Position numbers and translations under genes: made by a program. From positions 1,958,001 to 2,022,000 of the forward strand of contig JARHVA010002128.1 of assembly GCA_037957365.1 (NCBI GenBank): DNA of 64,000 nt, written 5' to 3'. This DNA comes from Torreya grandis. Lineage: Eukaryota; Streptophyta; Pinopsida; Cupressales; Taxaceae. This document shows, in pieces, positions 1 to 11,838 of the stretch. The first letter of the stretch is position 1; each line of letters opens with the position of its first letter. The notes under the pieces were generated by a model that searched no databases, was not told where the DNA came from, and saw nothing but the letters and a program-made list of their open reading frames with translations.

Positions 1-550
1 TCAGATATACTTATCTTAATCAAAATGAACAAGGAGAGATACCATAGACATGTACCTTCTACTTCATTTAAATGTCAACTCAAGGACATATACTTGATAG
101 GATGATGTCACTATATGTGCACACTTAATCTTCTAATTGTAATATAATATATTGAAGTCATGTAGTAAATGTAATGATAGAATTAAACATGAACATAATA
201 CTATGAAATAAATGTTTACACATTGGAAGCTTCCTCAAACAAATATAAGCACGAATATAAATCACATAGTTTGGAAATAAAACACACAATGCATAAATAA
301 ATTAAATAACATGCTTAGCTATTTAAATGGGTTGGATTGTTGTTGTAAGACTTCCAAATTGGGTCCTTTCTCCTTCTGACTCTAGCTTCAATCCTTCCTC
401 TTATGAAACTTAATTGAATTCAAAAATGCTTGTTCATATTAATAAAAAATGTAGCAATGAATTATTATAGGAGATTATAATAGCATCTTCTTGACAAAAT
501 GTACTTCTAATAGTTCTCTAATTGATATCTACTACTTATCAAATCTGTTG

Positions 551-551
<1 letters not shown>
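1..551. other. Unassigned AT-rich DNA
   Basis: No coding remnant, LTR edge or RNA gene is recognisable in this stretch. It does not match the retroelement copies that begin at 1325. Confidence 0.5.
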
Positions 552-638
<87 letters not shown>

Positions 639-769
639 GCACGCACGCACGCACCCACACACACGCACACACACATGCACGCACACACACATGCACACAC
701 ACATACATGTAAGCATGCATGCGTGCACATGCACACAGACACGCACACAAAGACACACACACACACACA
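552..769. repeat. (CA)n microsatellite, long, with an interrupted 3' half
   Basis: About 80 bases of uninterrupted CA dinucleotides run to 634. They are followed by GCAC, CACCCA, ATGCAC and similar variants, with CA runs resuming to 769. All apparent reading frames here (Thr-His on one strand, Cys-Val on the other) are artefacts of the repeat. The pure 5' part and decayed 3' part suggest recent expansion at one end only. Confidence 0.97.
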
Positions 770-1324
770 TCATAGAGGAGATTGTTTTATATAAAATAAT
801 ATATATTTTAATCTAAGAAACATTTGACTTAGGATAACCAAAATTGGCTCCTTTTGCTAAAGTAACCTTTCATGTGAATTCTACGATATTGTTGTAGGAC
901 AAACAAAGCTATTTCATTCTTCAACTACATCTTTATTGAAATCCATGTAGGTTATAGTTATTTCTATGATTCAGTTGAAAGAGGAATCAAATTTTGTTTG
1001 TCCATAGCTTTATTCATGTAGTGGTTATAGGATATGTTTGTGTGATGAGATTCCTTTGCTATAGGATGTTATGTGCTATATACATATTTATCCAAAACAT
1101 CATTAAAATACATTATAGAAAAATCATTCTATAGTAGAAGATAGCTATCATATATTTAATTCCAATAAATAATTCTAACTATTCAAAGAGTATGGAAACA
1201 CAATGCTATTTATAAGATTATGAATTTTTAAGGAAGGAAACTTTGTGGGAAAGTACTCAAAAGCATGGTAAAAAAGAAGTATGAGTGTGATAGATGAGGA
1301 GAAGAATAAGACATTTATGGGGAT
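770..1324. other. Unassigned AT-rich DNA left of element E
   Basis: I see no gene or repeat signature. Homology between this end of the window and the element D sequence near 10.9 kb starts only at about 1325, so 1325 marks a truncation or insertion edge of element E. Confidence 0.5.
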
Positions 1325-3645
1325 TATCAACTAGGTCATCAAAAGGGTTATGATTTAAATATGATTTTTTATTAGCATCATCATCACTAGTCATTAGTGT
1401 TAGAACACTAATAAGGTACATAGGGTCACCCTCAGGTGGTTTAAATCCAAGTCCATATGTTAGTTTATATCGAGTGGTAGAAATTATCTCAAGTGATCCC
1501 TATTGATTTAGCTTAAGGCCTCCTCCTTTGTAGGTATGTAATTCCATGATTTTTTTTTGAAATGGGGGACTTGGCATTGAGGAAAAAATTGGCCAATTTG
1601 TCATTATACAATCCAGGTTCATCATCTACAAGCAAGTCTTGTTCTTGGTTAGTGGCTGATATGAAAATGATAGGTGATGGATTATGCATTTAACCTTTAC
1701 CCTTTATTTTCCAATCCATACAAGGTGGTTTTGATTTTGGTCTTCCAAAGGACTTGGTGTTCTATGAAAGCTTGGAAACGTGGAATGTATCATGGGTTAA
1801 ATATTATCCTAGGCCATTAGCAAAGATAGTATAATGATTAGATATTTTATGAGGCAGTATGGGGAAAGTTAATCAAGGGTATCTTGGTCAATGCAATTGG
1901 TCTCTGATGAATCAAAAAATATTTATTTTCCCTTGTCCTTCTTAGTAACGAAATTCAAGATAAAGTGATAGTCATAGCTTTGGTACTCAGCCTCTAGATA
2001 CTTATAATATTTATATGGATACAAATCTCTATGGATAATAACCTCCATACCTAAATGAGAGAAGTTGATACACTAATGTAATGTCAAAGGGATTACATGA
2101 ATTTCATGCATCTAAGGTCTACCTATAAGCATATTATATGACAAATTGAGGTCTAGGACATGGTAAAGTGTATAATGGGTTAAGGGTCTAATGATAACTG
2201 GTAAGATGATCGTGCCTTATGATTCCCATTTTTCATTATAATAATATTTGATTGTGATTATTTCTAGTTAGAGATCAACCATAGTGTACATGAGATGCTT
2301 GATGAGCTTTAGAGACATAATTTTTAGTCTTGATCTATTATCTATGAGGATACATTTCACTTTAAGTTGCATTATGACAACTTCAATGTATAATGGATTG
2401 TTATGTAGAGGGCCTCAGGATGACATATCACTTTGGTTGAAGGATAATTATTGCTTGGGACTAAGGGTCGAACCAAATTTTGAAATTTATCTAGAGATAT
2501 GTCATTAGGAACTTAGGATTGGCAAAGGAACTTTGTAAAGATATTCTTGTGGATGGTGGATGTATGGAACAAATGTAAGATGGAGATTTATATGGGCATC
2601 TTCTATAATTTTTCCACAATATCAAACGTATTTTATTACACAATGGTAAATGGCTTGTTCCTAGCTAGAATAGTGGGTTAGATGGGTGAATTAGAAGATG
2701 GTTATGGGGGGAATATAGTAATCACAATCACTAAGTTATGATTTTATATTCAAGATTAGATACAAGATCATTATTTCTAGTAAATGATGGTGGTGGGTTA
2801 CTAGATATGATAATTCTTGATTATCAGTACACTTATGCATGGTCACAGGCTAACGATGAGTTATTGATATAGGGTATAAAATTAGTAATCCCTATTTTTT
2901 GGTATGCTTATATGTAGTCCCAGGTCAAGGAAGGATCATCAACATGGGTTAGTTAGTTAGAATTGAGTATCAACAATCTTGTTTGATTGGTATTTAGTCT
3001 CAAATTGATGGAAATGGTAGAAACATGACCTTTCATAATATGGCCTACAACCTTTTTATATTCATGTATAATTTCATGATAGGTATGCTAGTTTTTGGCA
3101 TCATTCTATCCTTGGTTCCATCCATTGGGATGACATTGTTGGTTCTACTACTGATTTTGATTATTTTATCTCAGTTGTTGATATTGTCGTCGTTGTTGTT
3201 CTGGCTATTTTTTCTATTATTTTCAATAATTATGTTGTGGAAAAGGGTTTTGATAAATGTTTAGGATCTAATTAGATGCAAAAGCTCCATTATCCAATGT
3301 TATTTCCCCATTTTCCAACATATTTTTAATAAAATACTTAATTTACACATAATGCTACAAATTATGTCCATTAACCTGATGATACTCATAGAATTCATTT
3401 TGTCAGTACCAATATGGATAAGTAATACCCTTAAGATTATGTTTTGGAATAGGCCAGCTAATTAGATTAGTGGTGTTGAGCTTGTAAAACATAGATTGAA
3501 TGATATCTCTAAGGTCACAAAAGATGTGAGGAGTAGGCACAATTCTCCATGGAGGAGGGCTTTATAAAGGAAAAGTTTACTATGTTTATTACACTGGTGT
3601 AGGTTACTATGCTTGCTACATTTTCTAAAGAGGTTATTGGTTAGA
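1325..3645 (-). pseudogene. Element E: truncated gypsy linker/protease/gag fragment
   Basis: This is a second copy of the block at 10905-13170 of element D. Examples are the paired stretches around 1415 and 10995, 2400 and 11930, and 3030 and 12580. Read on the minus strand it holds the end of gag (an Asn-rich tract at about 3130-3240), then the retroviral-type aspartic protease near 2300-2420, then the protease-RT linker. In the protease the catalytic Asp survives (IDNRSRLKI) but the following Gly is replaced by Arg, so it cannot be active. RT, RNase H and integrase are missing because homology stops at 1325. The gag N-terminus and leader are missing because the sequence joins LTR A directly at about 3645. 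No intact frame is present. Confidence 0.75.
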
Positions 3646-4496
3646 GAGGAGGTTAGTCTTGTGTTAGTCCTTAAAATAATGAAATGAACACACTAACATA
3701 CTAACATCTCTAGTCTATATCATAAGGGGAGATTAATGAAGAAAACCAAATGAAAATCAAAACTAAAAAGCAAAAGACAAACAATCTCTTACCTTCATTG
3801 AAAGCTCCAAATGATCTATTATGTGGCTTACTCAGTTTATACTCAAAGTGTCTTTGGCAATGAAGTTTGTGTGGCTTATTCTCTCATTGGAACCATTGTG
3901 GCTTGTGTTGGCTTGGATATATATTTGGGAATTATAAAATTATTGATATGAATCTCAAGAAACAAACCCTACATTATAACTCTACAATTTCCAAGCCCTT
4001 TTTTCAATAGGTAATGGCTTGTATTTATAGGTTTAAGAACTAACCCTAACTCAAAGTGAGTTAAAGTGTAGTTTAAACATGGAATGGGTTCAAACCTAAC
4101 CTAAGTGAGCTAACATAACCCCAGTAGAGTTAAAAGGTGTCAATTACTCATTATTTTCAAAGAATAGGAATGGGTCTCTAAAAAGAGATATTGATTACCA
4201 TTTAACTCTTTCAATATTTGATTTTATGTGTGCAAGTGCCTCACGTAATAGGTTTATAGGCCAAATTGCATGTTGTGATGTTTCAAGATGATTGGAAATA
4301 AATCCATGAGAGGTTATGGTTACATATATTAGGATATCCCAATTATGGATGTCTCAACATGATTATAAGCTTTGAAGAATGATGCATAAGAAAATTTGAG
4401 ATATTTAGTGATTCTTAGGCTTAATTTGCAATGGTTGCTAAGAATTAGTCTGAAGTCTAGTCAAAGGCCATTGGTGAACAGTTTTAGGTGTCTACA
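3643..4496 (-). mobile_element. LTR A (left/3' LTR of element D), edge-truncated
   Basis: On the minus strand the LTR opens with TGTAGACACC at 4496, the same start as LTRs B and C and nearly that of D. At its other end it matches LTR D up to the GAGGAGG stretch at 3645. About 25 bases that follow in LTR D, through the terminal TGATCACA, are missing and replaced by gag sequence of element E. It is therefore flanked by internal sequence on both sides: polypurine tract and 3' UTR on the right, gag on the left. Confidence 0.8.
4021..4031 (-). promoter_or_regulatory. Putative LTR A TATA box
   Basis: The minus strand reads CCTATAAATAC, about 467 bases into the LTR. The same sequence sits at the equivalent place in LTR D (28018-28027) and a close relative in LTR B. 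Confidence 0.6.
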
Positions 4497-4515
4497 ATTT
4501 GCCCCTATTTTGGGA
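4497..4515 (-). other. Polypurine tract of element D
   Basis: The minus strand reads TCCCAAAATAGGGGCAAAT and abuts the LTR start TGTAGACACC. Its position next to the 3' LTR sets the element's orientation. Element C has the equivalent at 14783-14800. Confidence 0.75.
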
Positions 4516-4700
4516 GACATTTTAAGTTATAAGAATAGTAACATATTATCAAAGAATGAAAAGGTCCTATATGCTTACAACTTCAATGGTATTGGATGAA
4601 TTGTAGGTGCCCCCTCAAGGGAGCGATTGGCAAAGGGATCGGTAATCGGTCCATCAAAAATAAAAAATAAATGGACCAAAAATGAAATGGGGTGAAAGGG

Positions 4701-5197
4701 ACTAATTTTCCCATGGGAAATTATAATCAATGGCATATAGAGATACCCCAATTGGGAAAAAAATAGGATGATTTGCCCATAAGCGGTTATAATCATCAGT
4801 GTAAGTGGAAAAAAGGTAATGATTTGCCCAAAGGTAGTTATAGTAATTGAAAAAGGCTTAGGGTGACAAGAGAATGATTTTCAAAAGGGAAATTATAATC
4901 ATAAAAAGGGAGAAACAATGATGTGCCCATAGGTGGTTATAATCATTGGTAGGATAAAAACATGCCCTAGTTGGGCAGATAGTGATAATGGTTTTCCCAA
5001 AGATGGTTATAAGAATTATGATAATTAAAATGTACCCCAATTGGGTAGAATAAAGAGAATGATTTACCCATAGGAAATTATAATCATTAACCTTAAAATG
5101 GATGGAAATCATATGATTTGCCTAAAGGTGGTTATAATCATTGATAATGCAACTGGGACAGTATACAATGATTTGCCCAAAGACAGTTAGAAGCATG
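4701..5197. repeat. Array of nine hairpin repeat units
   Basis: Nine imperfect units of about 30 bases occur at 4701-4730, 4767-4797, 4818-4848, 4873-4903, 4916-4948, 4985-5019, 5058-5088, 5113-5141 and 5166-5197. Each carries a core TTTGCCCAAAGGTGGTTAT or variant, flanked by short complementary arms. The arms differ between units but mostly stay complementary: GATGATT/AATCATC at 4767, CAATGAT/ATCATTG at 4916 and AATGATT/AATCATT at 5058. Unit 4701 contains the self-complementary TTTCCCATGGGAAA. Spacers between units are unrelated in length and sequence. Confidence 0.85.
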
Positions 5198-6515
5198 GTA
5201 CCCCAATTATGAGAAACATGATATGGAATACAATGGGAAATTAGTACAGAGGAGAAATATGAATTTGGGTAACCTACTAGGAGGGATATGTTCATCTGAA
5301 CTAGTAAGGGGGAAATTCTTTCATTATTTAATTACTCTATGAAGGATACAATTTGGATTAGATCAAGAATTATTTGGTTCCAAAGAGATATATCATTGCT
5401 ACATTATTGTGTAGACTCCTCAAGTATATTTTTGTTCTAGCACATGATGGTAGGCACCATGATAGAACACCATGATAACTTGTCCAAAATATGCATATAG
5501 ACTGACAGGTGATCCAATACTCAAGTAAAAACAATGAACCAATGATAAAAACCATGATGACAATGTCAAAATATGAATATATATGGATTCAATAATAACA
5601 TGTAAGGAATCACCCAATGAATGCATACATACTAAATCAAGGCACAATAAGAAAGTAAAAAAATAGGCAAATAAAAAAAAAAACCAAGAAATGAAATAAG
5701 AAAATAAAACAAAAACAAATAATGGTTAATCACAATGTTAGTGCAAACAAAGAACACACAAGATGATGATCATTACATGTAGTTTATAGGAAACAACAAA
5801 ACATAATGGGGGAATAAAATAAAAGGAAGGTGGTGCGCAAGCTATCTCAAGATGCACTAGGTAAGTGGATACTATCTACATAGTTCCATGGATGTAATAT
5901 CCATTAAAAATTTTAGGTTAAATGTAATTCTCGTAGGAAATGGGATAGAAGAAAATGATGAGAAGAAAACATGATGGATGTTATGGAAGAATATGGGAAT
6001 GGACTCACAAAATGGTGAGAGTGTAGGATGTTAGGCCAGAGGATGGGGAAACTAAATTACAAGTAGTTTATTGTTAAGTAGATAAGGATCCCAAAATTAT
6101 TAAGGTAAAGAAGTGGTCAATGTTTAGGATTTTTTAAATTGGCTTTCAAATGTTTTTGTAATTTTATATGTATCTCAACTCAATTAAGAATGATGAGATA
6201 CAAAACGATCCAAGATCATAAAATGATAAGAGCATTCAAATTTAAAATAATCACAATATGGTGAGAGCATGGATTAGGTTTAATGTAAAATGGAAAGAGC
6301 ATGGAAAAGGGTGATCGAGTTGACCTCAGTATGAATAGAGTGTTGCCTACATAGTCCTAGGATGGGACTTCAAGTCACTATAGTTTTGCCTTTCAATAGA
6401 GGAATATGACAAAGTGTAGCAACCAATTGAAACAAAATAAGTAAAGTAGGTAAATGACACAATATGACTTAAGCATGGCAAGGTGGTACTTTAAGGCATG
6501 ATAAAAAATATTATC

Positions 6516-6646
6516 CTTAATTTTCCCAAAGGTGGTTATAGTTAGGAAACAATGACATAGGCCAATGATACTAATTTTCCCATAGGTAGTTATAATTAGT
6601 AGCATGATGATGAAACACTAAATTTCCCAAAGGCAATTATAATTAG
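6516..6646. repeat. Second hairpin cluster, three units with a different arm
   Basis: Units lie at 6516-6545, 6570-6600 and 6617-6646. They keep the core TTTCCCAAAGG or CCCATAGG followed by TTATA. Their arms have changed, for example ACTAATT pairs with AATTAGT at 6570-6600, where the main array has AATGATT with AATCATT. Confidence 0.8.
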
Positions 6647-6943
6647 GCCTACATTGTATAGAATAGAACAAGAAATGAAGGATGTAACTACAAAACCACT
6701 ATCATACTAATCTAAAATATGGCCTCTATTAGGAATATTGAAACAACTACTAATACTTAATCTAAATATTCGTGTTGAAAGTGGCTATAAACTAAAGGAA
6801 TGGAACCAAGGTCAAAGGGTGAAAATAACTTGGTTGATATAAAATGCATGGTATAGCATAATGATAGAATGGTATGGTACAAAGAACAAAATTTATATTA
6901 TTTTACAACTAAAATGGGCCTCATAGATAATATACTAAGTCTC

Positions 6944-8180
6944 TCAAGTGAAGTAATGCTTGAGGTGTATAATGTTCATCAACACATCAAGTTCATCATC
7001 ATCTAGTGTAGTGAGTCTGTATGCTCTAGTGCCATAGTTTGTAACAATGATGAAAGGGCCTATATAGTTAGGTTTGAACTTGCCTTTATGTTTCTTCTTG
7101 ATCATGATATTCTACTAGTTTTATTTAAGAACAAGATCACCAAGCTTGAATTCTCTATGTTTGACATGTCGATTGTAGTGACCATGGAGTCAGTTCTAGT
7201 ATGCTTGTAGGTTATTGATTGAAGCCATAAATTTCTCATCAAGTAAATCTAGTTCTTGTAGGTGAGATATGCAATAGTCTTCATCATTCAAGACATGCTT
7301 CAAAAAGATGTGCAAAGAAGGTAACTCAACCTCAATGGAAAGATTAGTTGTATTGCCGTAAACAAGTGAATATAGAGTGGATCCTTTTGGAGTATGGTGA
7401 TTGGTATGGTATGCCTAGAGGGCATGTAATATTTGAAGGTGCTAATCATGGCCAACATCATTGATAATCTCTTTAAGGATTTTGATAATGGTTTTGTTAG
7501 ATGCTTTAGATTGGCCATTACCTTGAGGGTAATATGCTATAAAAATGTTGATTAACTTTGTACTTGGCACATAATGATTTGACATCCTTGTTCTTAAAAT
7601 ATATGCCATTATTAGATACAATGATGGAGGGGATACCATAATGGAAAAAGAGATGGTTGAAAATGAATTTGGAAATTTTATTTCCATTCACATAAGTGAG
7701 GGGTACAACTTTAACTCACTTAGTGAAATATTTGGTGAAGGTAAGGATTTATTTGTGGCTATTGGATGAGGTGGTGTTTATCTTCATAATGAGATTGAGG
7801 CCCCATATAGTAAAAGGCCATTGTTTAAGCATTGGTTTTAGAGTCTTGGCTAGGGCATGAATCAGATTAGCATGTCTTTGATATTTATCACACTTTTTCA
7901 CATACATATTTGTATTTTCATCCATCATTAGTTAATAGTACATGATACACAAGATATTTTCAAATAGGATTTCCCCACTTGTGTGGATCCACATAATCCT
8001 TTGTGAACTTCCCATAATTCCAATGCATATTCTACAAAAATTAAATAATGAAGTAGAGTTTAATCAGAACTATGATGGTAAAGGGATAAAATGAGTAAGG
8101 TATAACATGGGGCATGGCAAATAAAGGCTTTGGATTATCTATGGGATAGGTCTGGTGGCATTATTTGGTCATGAATATAT
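6944..8180 (-). pseudogene. Element D integrase (degenerate)
   Basis: The DDE integrase of element D would insert the cDNA into chromosomal DNA. On the minus strand I read remnants of the zinc-binding end (CDKYQRHANLIHAL near 7880), the catalytic core (WGLNLI near 7790, NNGIYFKNKD near 7600, YYPQGNGQSEASN-like near 7520) and the C-terminal domain (GKFKPNYIGPF, AYRL, DDDELDVLMNIIHLKHY) ending in a stop at 6944-6946. The first two catalytic Asp positions are both read as Asn, so the enzyme would be inactive. The C-terminal GKF..IGPF module is typical of Tat/Ogre-like elements. Stops and frameshifts occur throughout. Upstream it continues into the second RNase H. Confidence 0.85.
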
Positions 8181-8289
8181 GTTTAAAGTTAGGAATACCA
8201 TATAGAGATGGGACCAACAATATCACAAATCACTATGACAGTTAAAGGTTCATGAGCTAGCGCTAGAAAATTTTTAATGAGGAATTGGT

Positions 8290-8700
8290 GTTCTTTTACC
8301 ATATATGTATGATGAATCAGAGATATAATGGTGGCCATGGCATCCATAGTTTAATTAATATCCCTTGGTCTATGTTAAAATTATACATCGGTAATATTTT
8401 ACTTGAGAGTGTCGGCCATGGCTTTGTATGGTACCAAATTGTCATCCTTGGTCTAAAAATGGTCTATAACCTAATTGATGATTAACTAAAAATCACCATA
8501 AACCTTTAGATGATGTACATTCCATTTTAATTCCTATAAAAGTCCTAAAATGAGTGCTTCATATTCAACCATGTTATTGGTACAAGGAAAGATGATCTTG
8601 AATGACTTAGGGATTAGATTCCCCTATGGTGTAAAGAAACCAAAGGCCTACTCCTAATCCATGCATTGTGAATAATCCATCAAAATACAACTTCTAATGT
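8290..8700 (-). pseudogene. Element D second (archaeal-type) RNase H
   Basis: The minus strand reads a second RNase H separate from the one that follows RT. It contains KLYFDGL (from the KLYFDGS start motif) near 8680, then CTNNMVEYEALILGL near 8550, then a GDF/LIINQ segment near 8500. This extra RNase H between the ordinary RNase H and integrase is the hallmark of the Tat lineage of plant gypsy elements. The first Asp and the Glu of EYEAL survive, but frameshifts separate them. Confidence 0.8.
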
Positions 8701-9300
8701 TGTTCCTCAAGAGGTGTTTTAATGATGGTCATAATGGATTAATCTAGGAATTATAATTTTAGTATTTCTATATCTATAAGGGGTGCTTCAACAAGCTAAT
8801 TTGTAATAACTTGCCCATTGATAGCTTTCTGGTTGAAATATTCTATCTCAAACTTACTAAGAAGCATGATGCATTTAGCCATAATGTCTTTTAAAGATAA
8901 TTTTGATAATATATAATTGAGTGTATCTACCTCTTAAATAACCAAGGTCTTGTTGTTTAACATGTAATATCATAGTTTATGAGCTATGAAGACCATAGCT
9001 AAATAGGCTTTTTAAATGGGCATATAATTATGTTCATACATGACAAGTGTATGAATTAGATGGTACATGGCATGCTCTTTTCCATTATCATCAGTTGAGT
9101 AAGAAGAGCCCCTAGGGCTTTATCTGTGGCTGATAAATATAGTAAGAATGATTTTTTTAGGATTAGAGGCAATAGAAAAGGTAGATTTGCTAGATAGTCC
9201 TTTAGTTGTTGGAAATATTTTTATCATTCATCATCCCAATGGAATGTGACATCCTTATTTATAAAATGTGTAAAATGATGGCACTTGTTAAAAAATTGAG
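8701..9300 (-). pseudogene. Element D first RNase H region (degenerate)
   Basis: This is the segment between RT and the second RNase H, where the gypsy RNase H belongs. I can follow it only weakly because stops and indels are frequent, so the call rests mainly on position and on the equivalent part of element G (59640-60130). Confidence 0.55.
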
Positions 9301-10396
9301 ATATGAAATATCTGATAGACTAGATCTTGCCTTGTAAACTATGAAGCTAATTCAAAGTATTCAGTGGTGGCATCTGAGTTATGGCTTGTACTTTAGCTAG
9401 ATTGACTTTAATGCCTTGGTGAGACACAATGAAGAAAAGAAAATTTCCTAAAGTAATTCAAAAAACACACTTATTAGGATTGATCCTAACTTTGTATTCA
9501 TATAATCACTCAAATATCCACTTGAGTGTTGTTTGATAATCAACCTTGGTCTTTCATTTACCTAAGATGTCATTGATGTAGTCTTCAATACTGTTATGCA
9601 TCATATCTTAAAATATAATGGTCATGGCTCTTTGGCAAGTGGCCCTAGCACTTTTGAGATTAAATGGAATAACTTGATAATATAATGTTACCCATGAAGT
9701 GGTGAATATTTTTTTATGTTGGCCTTCTGGTACAATCCAGATCTAGCTGTACCCTAAAAATCCATCCATCAGTGAAAGCATTTCATAACCCATTGTACAA
9801 TTGAATGTCATGTCAATGTTTGATAGATGAAATTCACATTTTGGGAAGGCCTTATTTATGTCTCTAAAATTATTATATATTCTAATTCCTTCTAGTTTCT
9901 TACTGACTAACATAACATTCGATATCCACTCTAAATAGTCAATTGATCAAATAGATCCTTATTCTAAGAGTTTTTCTAACTCTTTCTTTACTAATAAAAT
10001 AATGTGAGGATGCATCTTGTGCAATTTTTATTTTACAATTTTGGCATCAGGATGTACCAAAAGGTGGTTTAAAACCAAGGTGGGGTCCAAACCTGGCTTG
10101 TCAGAGTAGGCCCAAGCAAATATATCAATAAATTCCTTTAAAAGGGATGTATAAACTTGACATTCCTTTTCAGTGAGGGAGGCTCCTAGTTTGATCCATT
10201 TTGGGTCATCTGGAGTCATAATGTTAACTTTTGTAGTGTCCTCCATAAGAAGAGTCAAACTATCTTCCATAATGGTTAGAAAATATTTAAATTGGTCTAT
10301 AATGATAGATCTCTCTTTTAAGACTGGTTTTTCAAGTTCTTCGAGGCATGAGGAATCAAAATATCCCAATGGTAGGGATGGCCATGTGACAAACAC
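9301..10396 (-). pseudogene. Element D reverse transcriptase (degenerate)
   Basis: This enzyme would copy element RNA into cDNA. The N-terminal approach is the longest open stretch in the element (10028-10396, 122 codons) and includes PKWIKLGASL, IFAWAY and PGLDPTLVLNHLLVHP, which precede RT in Tat elements. The core continues with TTSWVTLYYQVIPFNL, then RATCQRAMTIIF, then DYINDIL. The catalytic YVDD motif is YIND at 9569-9580, so one of the two essential Asp residues is lost. Downstream it joins the RNase H region. No full frame remains. Confidence 0.88.
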
Positions 10397-11838
10397 TATT
10401 AAGAACTCTTGGATAATTTGATCAAAAGCCTATTGTTCTTCAAAATTTAACTTAGACCCATAGACAAATTTATCATTGGTGATCTCCTAAGTTATGTTTG
10501 AGGAAGGTTGAACACCCCCATCTAATGGTTCTTAAAACATGTTTTCAACATTAGAATAACCTTTATTTTTACTATTTCCCTGGTTCAGAAGCAGCTCAAA
10601 GAGGTTTTTAATTTAGGACCTCAATGTTTTATTTTATTTTTTTGGCTAAGGGTGTTCACCCATTCTCCAAAGTAGGCTTCAGGATCCAACTTGATTGAGA
10701 ATAATTGTTTGTGGTCTCCTAATAAAATATTGTCCCTCAGTCCTAAAAAATTGAAAAAGGTCAAATAATTCTAAAACTGATCGACTAACACTATTGATTC
10801 TTATTATTCCTAGTCTATAAGTTGAGGATAATATAAAGGAAGTGGATTATGGTGAATAATTGGTCAAAGGATACAAATAGCATTGGTAGTATATAAATTG
10901 GTATTGGCTAGGTCATTAAAAGGGGTATGATCAGAGTGTGTTTCACTATTAGAATCATCATCATTAGTCCTTTAAACATGAATAATGTATATGGGGTCAC
11001 CCCCAGGTAGTTTAAATCTAAGACCATATGTTCCTTTGTACTAAGTGGTAGAAATTGGCTCAAGTAGGACCTATTGATTTATCCTAAATCCTCCTCCTTT
11101 ATAGGCATGTCATTCCATGATTTTGTTTGAAATGAGGGACTTGGCATTTAGGGAACAATCGGCCAAGTTATCATTATACAACCAAGATTCATCATCTACA
11201 AATGTGTCTTATTCTTGGCTAGTGACTGGTATGAAAATGATAGGTGATGGACTATGTAGTTAGCCTTTACCACTTCTTTACCATTCCATGTAAGGTGGTT
11301 TGGCTTTTGGTCTTCCAAAGGACTTGGGGTAATATGGAAGATTGGCAATGTGAAATGTATCATGGGTTGAATATTCTCTTAGGCCATTATTTGAGATAGT
11401 ATAATGATTATATATTTTTGGAGGTGGCATGTGGGAAAGTGAATTAAGGGTATTTGGGTCAATATAGTTGGCCTATGGTGAATCAACAAGCATTTATTTT
11501 CCTTTATCCTTCTTAATAATTGAATTCAAGCCAAAATGGTAGTTATAGTGTTGGTACTTAGCCTCCAAATTCTTGTAATATTTGTATGGCTATAAATCTC
11601 CATGGATAGTAACCTCCATACCTAAATGGGAGAACTTGATTCAATGGTGCAATGTTGAAGGTATTACATGAATATCATGTATCCAAGGTCTACCTATAAG
11701 CATATTATATGATAAATTGAGGTCTAACATGTGGAAGAGTGTATCATGGGTTAAGGGCCCAATAATAACCAAAAAGATGATAGTGCCCTATGATTCCCAT
11801 TCTTCATTATCATAATCTTTATTTGTGATGGTTTCTAG
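10397..11838 (-). pseudogene. Element D protease-RT linker
   Basis: This 1.4-kb coding remnant lies between protease and RT. Recognisable minus-strand stretches include DTFVDDESWLYNDNLADCSL and KLPGGDPIYIIHV near 11000-11200. It is an acidic linker without a catalytic domain I can name. The block 10905-11838 is duplicated in element E (1325-2280), so its boundaries are supported by two copies. Confidence 0.6.

Larger units (their letters stand above)
4516..6943 (-). other. 3' untranslated region of element D
   Basis: This 2.4-kb stretch lies between the integrase stop and the polypurine tract. It has no coding remnant I can recognise. It contains two clusters of short inverted-repeat units (4701-5197 and 6516-6646, listed separately) and blocks shared with the 3' region of element C, for example around 5820-5900 and 15930-16010, and around 6240-6300 and 16310-16400. 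Confidence 0.65.

Noticed and set aside
491..794. Several overlapping open frames of Thr-His or Cys-Val
   Set aside because: They are translations of the CA repeat in different frames and carry no coding signal.
3025..3264. Plus-strand hydrophobic 79-codon frame, with a twin at 12578-12778, resembling a membrane protein
   Set aside because: Both lie antisense to the Asn-rich tract of gag in elements E and D. AAT/AAC-rich coding strands read as Leu/Ile/Val-rich on the opposite strand. Conservation between copies comes from the element duplication.
4701..5197. CRISPR-like array of short repeats with spacers
   Set aside because: Units are imperfect, spacers vary widely in length, there is no leader or cas gene, and the context is a plant retrotransposon 3' region.
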